Part shown: positions 59,604 through 64,000 of the stretch, piece by piece
How the letters are laid out: the number at the start of each line of letters is the position of its first letter
Numbering within the stretch: the first letter of the stretch is position 1
Assembly (NCBI GenBank): GCA_025927475.1
Contig: JAICLL010000003.1
Coordinates: forward strand, 1-64,000
DNA: 64,000 nucleotides
From: Pirellulales bacterium
GTDB lineage: Bacteria > Planctomycetota > Planctomycetia > Pirellulales > JAICIG01
Direction of reading: 5' to 3'
Notes under the pieces: model-generated
The model's database searches: none
Told to the model about the DNA's origin: nothing
The model's input: the letters and a program-made list of their open reading frames with translations, nothing else
Translations under genes and position numbers: made by a program

Positions 59604-61631
59604 ATGATCGCGTCTCCCTCACCCGTTCGCCGTCAACGCTGCGCCCTGCCACGCGCGGTCGCGGCTGCGTTGCTCAGCATGGTCATGTGCCTGGCGGCGC
59701 GGGGCGCCGAACCGGCAAAGCCCGCGGCAAAACAGCGGCCGGCGAATCGACTCGCCAAAGAGACCAGCCCCTATCTGCTGCTACACGCCCACAACCCGGT
59801 CGATTGGCGCCCTTGGGGCGACGAAGCGCTGGCCAAGGCCAAGGCCGAGAACAAACTGGTCTTTCTCTCGATCGGCTATTCAAGCTGCTATTGGTGCCAC
59901 GTGATGGAACGCGAGTCGTTCCTGGACGACGAAGTGGCCGCGTTTCTCAACAAGCACTTCATCTGCATCAAGGTCGATCGGGAAGAACGGCCCGACATCG
60001 ACGAGATCTATATGTCGGCCTTGCACGCGCTGGGCCGGCCCGGCGGCTGGCCGCTGACCATGTTTTTGACGCCCGACGCTCGGCCCTTCTTTGGCGGCAC
60101 CTACTTTCCGCCCCGCGACAAGGAAGTGGCCGTTCCGCCCAAAGCGCCTGAGGACGCCGAGGCGCCAGGCGCCGAGGCGGGCGAGAAACAAACGATCACC
60201 GGGCTGCTGACACTGTTGGGGCTGGTCGAAAACGCCTGGCAAAACACGCCCGATGATCTGCTGAAGGCCAGCGAGGCCCTGGCGGCCCATGTCAAGCGGA
60301 CCTTGTCGCGGCAGTCGTTGACGCCCGGCCAGGTGACTGCTGACCTGGGCGACCAAGTGTTGGCCGGGCTGGTCGAGCAATACGACGCCAAATACGGCGG
60401 GTTTGGCTACAGTGCCGCCGAAAACCGGCGCCCCAAGTTTCCCGAGCCATCGAACTTGTTGTTTCTGCTCGACCGCGTGAAGCGCGACGACGACCAACAA
60501 GCTCGCAAGATGCTGGTTCACACGCTCGACATGATGGCCACCGGCGGCATGCGCGACCACGTGGGCGGCGGCTTCCATCGTTACAGCACCGACCGCTTCT
60601 GGCGCATTCCACACTTCGAGAAGATGCTGTACGACAATGCCCAGTTGGCCACCGTGTATGCCGAAGCCGCGAAGCTGGCCGACCGCGATGACTTTCGCCA
60701 GGTGGCCCAAGAGATTTTGGAATTCATCGCCCGCGAAATGACCGACGCCAGCGGCGGGTTTTACGCGGCGCTCGATGCCGAGACCGACGGCGACGAAGGC
60801 GCCTATTATGTTTGGACGCGCGACCAGGTGCGCGCGGCGCTCGATGCCGATGAATACGAACTGCTGGCCGACGCCTATGGCGTGTCGGGCGAGCCAAACT
60901 TCGAGGGCCGATATGTGTTGTTGCTGGCCCACCCGCTCAAAGAAACCGCCGCCAGGCATGGTCTTTCGCTGGCCGAGCTGAACGAACGGCTCGCCGGCGG
61001 GCGGAAAAAACTATTGGAAGTTCGCAATCGCCGCAAACGCCCGCTGACCGACACCAAGATTCTGACTGGTTGGAACGGCTTGATGATTCGCGGGCTGGCC
61101 GACGCCGGGCGTGCACTCGATGAACCCCAATACCTTGACGCCGCCGCGCGGGCCGCCCGCGCGGTGCTCACTCACCTTCGCACCGACGACGGCCGACTGT
61201 TGCATACTTATACGGCCGGCGAGGCCAAGCTGAACGCTTATCTCGACGATTACGCGTTTCTGGTCGATGGCTTGTTGGCCTTGCACGGCGCGACGGAAGA
61301 CGAGCGCTGGCTGAAGGCGGCCGATGAATTCACCGAGCGGCAGATCGAGCTGTTTTGGGACGAACGGTCCGGTGGGTTCTTCTTCACCTCCGGCGACCAC
61401 GAAGAGCTCTTTGCGCGCAGCAAAGACCCGGTCGATTCGGCTACGCCGTCGGGCAATGCAGTGTCAGCCGGCAATCTGGCCCGGCTGGCGGCGCCATCTC
61501 AGCCCGATCAGCTCAAGCGCGCCGAACAAACCATTTCGGCCTTTGCGGGCTATCTGAACTCCAGCCCCGCCGCGATGCCGCGCATGGCCCTCTCCTGGCA
61601 GGCGGTGCTCGACGCCAAACGGGGCCAATAG
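59604..61631 (+). CDS. DUF255 thioredoxin-like protein (YyaL/SSP411 family)
   Basis: 675 residues from ATG 59604, which gives a signal peptide (about 1–30, [21 protein letters not shown]); the frame is open to 59466. The thioredoxin-like domain has [18 protein letters not shown] with C95-x2-C98 and the family block [14 protein letters not shown]. Residues about 270–650 form the (alpha/alpha)6-barrel part with [25 protein letters not shown] and [16 protein letters not shown]. The role in bacteria is not settled. The signal peptide puts the redox pair outside the cytoplasm. Its last 82 bases overlap the convergent gene at 61550. Confidence 0.9.
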   Translation: MIASPSPVRRQRCALPRAVAAALLSMVMCLAARGAEPAKPAAKQRPANRLAKETSPYLLLHAHNPVDWRPWGDEALAKAKAENKLVFLSIGYSSCYWCHVMERESFLDDEVAAFLNKHFICIKVDREERPDIDEIYMSALHALGRPGGWPLTMFLTPDARPFFGGTYFPPRDKEVAVPPKAPEDAEAPGAEAGEKQTITGLLTLLGLVENAWQNTPDDLLKASEALAAHVKRTLSRQSLTPGQVTADLGDQVLAGLVEQYDAKYGGFGYSAAENRRPKFPEPSNLLFLLDRVKRDDDQQARKMLVHTLDMMATGGMRDHVGGGFHRYSTDRFWRIPHFEKMLYDNAQLATVYAEAAKLADRDDFRQVAQEILEFIAREMTDASGGFYAALDAETDGDEGAYYVWTRDQVRAALDADEYELLADAYGVSGEPNFEGRYVLLLAHPLKETAARHGLSLAELNERLAGGRKKLLEVRNRRKRPLTDTKILTGWNGLMIRGLADAGRALDEPQYLDAAARAARAVLTHLRTDDGRLLHTYTAGEAKLNAYLDDYAFLVDGLLALHGATEDERWLKAADEFTERQIELFWDERSGGFFFTSGDHEELFARSKDPVDSATPSGNAVSAGNLARLAAPSQPDQLKRAEQTISAFAGYLNSSPAAMPRMALSWQAVLDAKRGQ

Positions 61632-63367
61632 CCGCGAGGTCGCTCGATCGTGACCTGGCGGCTGCGATTGAGCTCGTCAACATACGCGTCCAACTCGGTC
61701 CACGGCGTGAGCACGCTCTCTTGATAGGCGTTCGCCGCCGCCGTGTAGGCCGATTGCAGGTCGCTGGCGAAACTCATGCGGCGGACGCGCAACCGCCGAT
61801 CGAGCAACTCGATCTGGTCGATCACGCGGAACGTTTCGGCGGCGCCGCCCGAAAACTCAAAGCGGCGCGTGAGCCTGATGGGACAAGTCTTGCGCGGGGC
61901 AATCAACCGCCGCTGCAAGATTTGGCGCACCAGGCCGCGGCCCCAGCGGCCCACCGAAATCATGCCGAGGTGAAACGCGGCTTGCTTCAGCGGCGTGGCG
62001 GTTTCATGCCGGGCCCATCGCAAGAGTCCGCTGACCGTGAGTTCGGCGGCCGCGCTCGGCCCATCGGGCGGCGCCGAAGTATCGCCGTGCCAAAGAATTT
62101 GCCGCGTCAAATCGTGGCCCTGCGAGACGGCCTGGCGGCCGTCAGTGGTTTCAATGATCAGGCCGGTATCGGTTTGCGGCCGATGGCCCCTGCGGCAATG
62201 TTTAAAGACGCCGCCTCGCGCCGCCGAAACAATGGTCGAGGCGTCGCTGGCCCGAAGCACCAGGACTCCGGCGTGCGGCAGATAGCGGAAGCCATTGGAA
62301 GAGCCGGCCACGAGGGCCGGGGCCACCGGGTCCGTTGAAGGGTTGCTCGGCGACGTGGCCGACCAGTCGAGATAGGCCTCGATCAGATTGCCCAAACGAT
62401 GGGCGTACATGCGGTCGTCGTCAAAGGCGGCCAGCTTGCCGTTGCCCATGCTGTGCAAGAAGGCGTCGGCCAGTTCGGCGGCGTCGCGGCTCTGCCCGGC
62501 CAGCAGCTCGAAGCCGTGCGGGTAAAAGTGGTAGGTCCCCCGGCTGCCATACTCGCCGGCATAGCTGCCGTCGGCGTGTAAAAACAGCCGCGCGAAGCCG
62601 ACGGCCCGCCGCAACGGCTCGTCGAGCGCGGCATCGCCGGTCAATTGCCGCAGCTTGGCCAGGGCGTCGATGGTGACCGTCTGATAGCCCGGATCGGCGC
62701 CGCCATACTCCTCGAACCACCCTTCCGAAGATTGCCAGGCGAGCACTCGCCGCACACGCTCGTCGGCGTCCCGCCGGAAGCGGTCGTCGCCAGTGATGCG
62801 TGCGACGCGCGTCAGCCCGAGCGCCGCCAGCGCGTGATGATTGGCCAGTCGGCCGCTCTCGTCGTGCCGGGCGATCCAAACTGCCCGGCGCACCAGCCAG
62901 GCACGCACTTCGGCGTTGTCGAGCCGCAGCAGCTCATACGCCCGCGCGGCCGCTTGCAGCGAGAAGACCGCCGCGCCCAAGGCCCGTTCATAGGGATAAT
63001 AGTCGTCGCACGAGCCATCGCGGTGGCTATGGCGTGCCGCGAACCGCAACGCGGCGATCGCCAACTCGCGCACGCGCGGCTCGCCTTGCCAGCAGTTGGC
63101 CGGCAGCGGAGTGCAATACACCAGCGCCAGCGGCAGCACGGCCTCTTGATACATCTCGCTGGCGAAGCTGGCCGTGCGATAGTGCCAGAACTGCCGATCG
63201 AAGCAGCCGTAGGTCTTGTGATACGGATTGCGATCGACCGCGCCCAGCAACCGAGGGATTTGCGCCAGCGCGAGTGTCAGATAACGATCGCGCAGGGCAG
63301 GATCGCGGTGTGCCACCCGACATTCCGCACTCCGCAGCTCGCGGTTCGCAATTGATTCATTCCGCAT
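61550..63367 (-). CDS. alpha-helical-barrel protein, possibly polysaccharide-active
   Basis: 605 residues from ATG 63367, which has GAGGAG six bases upstream; the open frame goes further but runs through repeats. Residues 20–350 contain repeated helix pairs ([48 protein letters not shown]) with aromatic/acidic loops ([19 protein letters not shown]) typical of an (alpha/alpha) toroid. A beta-rich C-terminal half follows, as in heparinase-like lyases. No catalytic residue can be named. The next gene in the same direction upstream is a GT2 glycosyltransferase, consistent with glycan work. No signal peptide is seen. Confidence 0.65.
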   Translation of the reverse strand: MRNESIANRELRSAECRVAHRDPALRDRYLTLALAQIPRLLGAVDRNPYHKTYGCFDRQFWHYRTASFASEMYQEAVLPLALVYCTPLPANCWQGEPRVRELAIAALRFAARHSHRDGSCDDYYPYERALGAAVFSLQAAARAYELLRLDNAEVRAWLVRRAVWIARHDESGRLANHHALAALGLTRVARITGDDRFRRDADERVRRVLAWQSSEGWFEEYGGADPGYQTVTIDALAKLRQLTGDAALDEPLRRAVGFARLFLHADGSYAGEYGSRGTYHFYPHGFELLAGQSRDAAELADAFLHSMGNGKLAAFDDDRMYAHRLGNLIEAYLDWSATSPSNPSTDPVAPALVAGSSNGFRYLPHAGVLVLRASDASTIVSAARGGVFKHCRRGHRPQTDTGLIIETTDGRQAVSQGHDLTRQILWHGDTSAPPDGPSAAAELTVSGLLRWARHETATPLKQAAFHLGMISVGRWGRGLVRQILQRRLIAPRKTCPIRLTRRFEFSGGAAETFRVIDQIELLDRRLRVRRMSFASDLQSAYTAAANAYQESVLTPWTELDAYVDELNRSRQVTIERPRGYWPRLASSTACQERAMRGIAAGLEFR

Positions 63368-63443
63368 TCCGCACTCCTCATAGCTCGCATCCGGCCCACC
63401 ATAGGTTAGCGTCGAAGGGCGGGTCGATGTCGCGCCGCCTCCT

Positions 63444-63475
63444 GCGGAACGGCACGGAGTCCGTTCGCTACAGAC
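63444..63475. repeat. repeat P2, copy 3
   Basis: GCGGAACGGCACGGAGTCCG then TTCGCTACAGAC. It lies between the barrel-protein gene and the GT2 gene; same orientation as 45188–45220. Confidence 0.85.
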
Positions 63476-63519
63476 CTCGGCCGAGACGTTACCCGTCTCG
63501 TTCTCAAAGAACCGCGCTC

Positions 63520-64000
63520 CTATCGCCGTTGATGCGCCACAATCACTTCGGCCAGCAGCCCGAGCATGCAGGTCATAAAGCCCGCCACCATGACGACAAT
63601 GTCCGACTCTTGCATGCTGCCGGTCGCCAGGCGGCTGTAGACGCTCTTGGCCACGCCCGCGGCGATCATCGTCGCGGCCAGCGGCAAAAAAACTTTCAAC
63701 GGGCGGAAATAGAGCACCATCCGCAAGACCGTGCTCAAATAGGCCAGCGTATCTTTCACCGGATGAAACTTGCTGCGGCCGATCCGCGGTCGGTAAGGCG
63801 TGGGCACATACTTCACCGCATAGCCGTTGGTCAAAAAAGCCAGCGTCATGGTGGTCACGCAACTAAAGCCATCGGGCACCACCCACAGCCACGGCAACAT
63901 CGCCTCGCGCTTGAAGGCTTTCAGGCCGGTGTTCAGGTCGGGAATACGGCAGCCCGTCAGATAGCAGGCCAATTTGCGGATGGCCCATTTGGCGGGCCGC
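63520..64000 (-). CDS. GT2 glycosyltransferase (DPM1-like), 5' part outside window
   Basis: The frame stays open to the right edge, so about the first half of the gene is missing. The visible part has CRIPDLNTGLKAFKREAM (acceptor-side loop of the GT-A fold), GFSCVTTMTLAFLTNGYAVKYVP and RIGRSKFHPVKDT. Two C-terminal hydrophobic segments follow (VFLPLAATMIAAGVAK, IVVMVAGFMTCMLGLLAEVIVA). It is a polyprenyl-phosphate-type glycosyltransferase like the one at 3106–4113. Confidence 0.85.
   Translation of the reverse strand, partial: RPAKWAIRKLACYLTGCRIPDLNTGLKAFKREAMLPWLWVVPDGFSCVTTMTLAFLTNGYAVKYVPTPYRPRIGRSKFHPVKDTLAYLSTVLRMVLYFRPLKVFLPLAATMIAAGVAKSVYSRLATGSMQESDIVVMVAGFMTCMLGLLAEVIVAHQRR

Noticed and set aside
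1-64000. tRNA, rRNA, riboswitch or prophage
   Set aside because: No cloverleaf, conserved rRNA segment, integrase or phage structural gene was recognised on either strand; a covariance-model scan would be needed to exclude small RNAs.

Overview
The window looks like chromosome of a GC-rich planctomycete, probably near the Pirellulales/Lacipirellulaceae type. The signs are an ECF sigma factor paired with a Ser/Thr-kinase–WD40 remnant, a large leucine-rich-repeat protein with the planctomycete-type N-terminal module, a DUF1080 protein, DUF4058 proteins, a Uma2 protein, a DUF255 thioredoxin-like protein, and many short palindromic intergenic repeats. The lineage is an inference from gene content; no rRNA or tRNA gene was seen.

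Region 1 (1–13.0 kb, minus strand) is a surface-polysaccharide operon, read right to left. It has two glycosyltransferases, an FkbM-type methyltransferase, and the CDP-sugar genes rfbF, rfbG, an SDR reductase and rfbH (CDP-glucose to a CDP-3,6-dideoxyhexose). These are followed by a polyprenyl-phosphate glycosyltransferase, a polytopic membrane protein and a UbiA-type prenyltransferase. A repeat-rich gap (13.0–13.9 kb) separates this operon from a divergent gene for a cytochrome c'-like haem protein.

Region 2 (15.1–25.3 kb, minus strand) is a complete-looking structural and accessory operon for a group 1h ('actinobacterial', high-affinity, oxygen-tolerant) [NiFe] hydrogenase. The order is hypA, hypB, a DUF892 ferritin-like protein, small subunit, large subunit, a NifU-C protein, a 72-aa protein, DUF5947, DUF6084, 372-aa and 111-aa conserved proteins, a maturation protease and a 67-aa membrane protein. 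hypC, D, E and F are not in the window. The small subunit has Cys-x-x-Asp where the proximal cluster normally has Cys-x-x-Cys. Two genes of this operon (hypB and the 372-aa gene) carry copies of the same ~84-bp palindromic repeat inside their reading frames, in different frames, without a stop. The last part of hypB is written in a second repeat family.

Region 3 (25.3–45 kb) is mixed: a Uma2 protein, a DUF3365 haem protein, a molybdopterin oxidoreductase fused to pentapeptide repeats, a zinc-ribbon tail-anchored protein, a degenerate double-receiver protein, the MoxR/DUF58 pair, the LRR protein, a glycine-rich RRM protein, a DUF1080 protein, two DUF4058 proteins around a truncated DUF2293 protein, and a YgiQ radical SAM protein.

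Region 4 (45–64 kb) holds an HD phosphohydrolase, an intact ECF sigma factor with a collapsed kinase–WD40 gene behind it, an orphan antitoxin with a broken ParE toxin, a prodomain-less S53 peptidase, and a patatin whose catalytic Ser and Asp are separated by a membrane insertion. After these come an ECF sigma 'skeleton' that lost its middle but stayed open, a 1443-aa membrane-anchored helical-repeat protein with a small membrane partner, a DUF255 protein, an alpha-helical-barrel protein and the C-terminal part of a GT2 glycosyltransferase cut by the right edge. At least nine families of palindromic or dispersed repeats are scattered through the window, several touching start codons, stop codons or coding frames.
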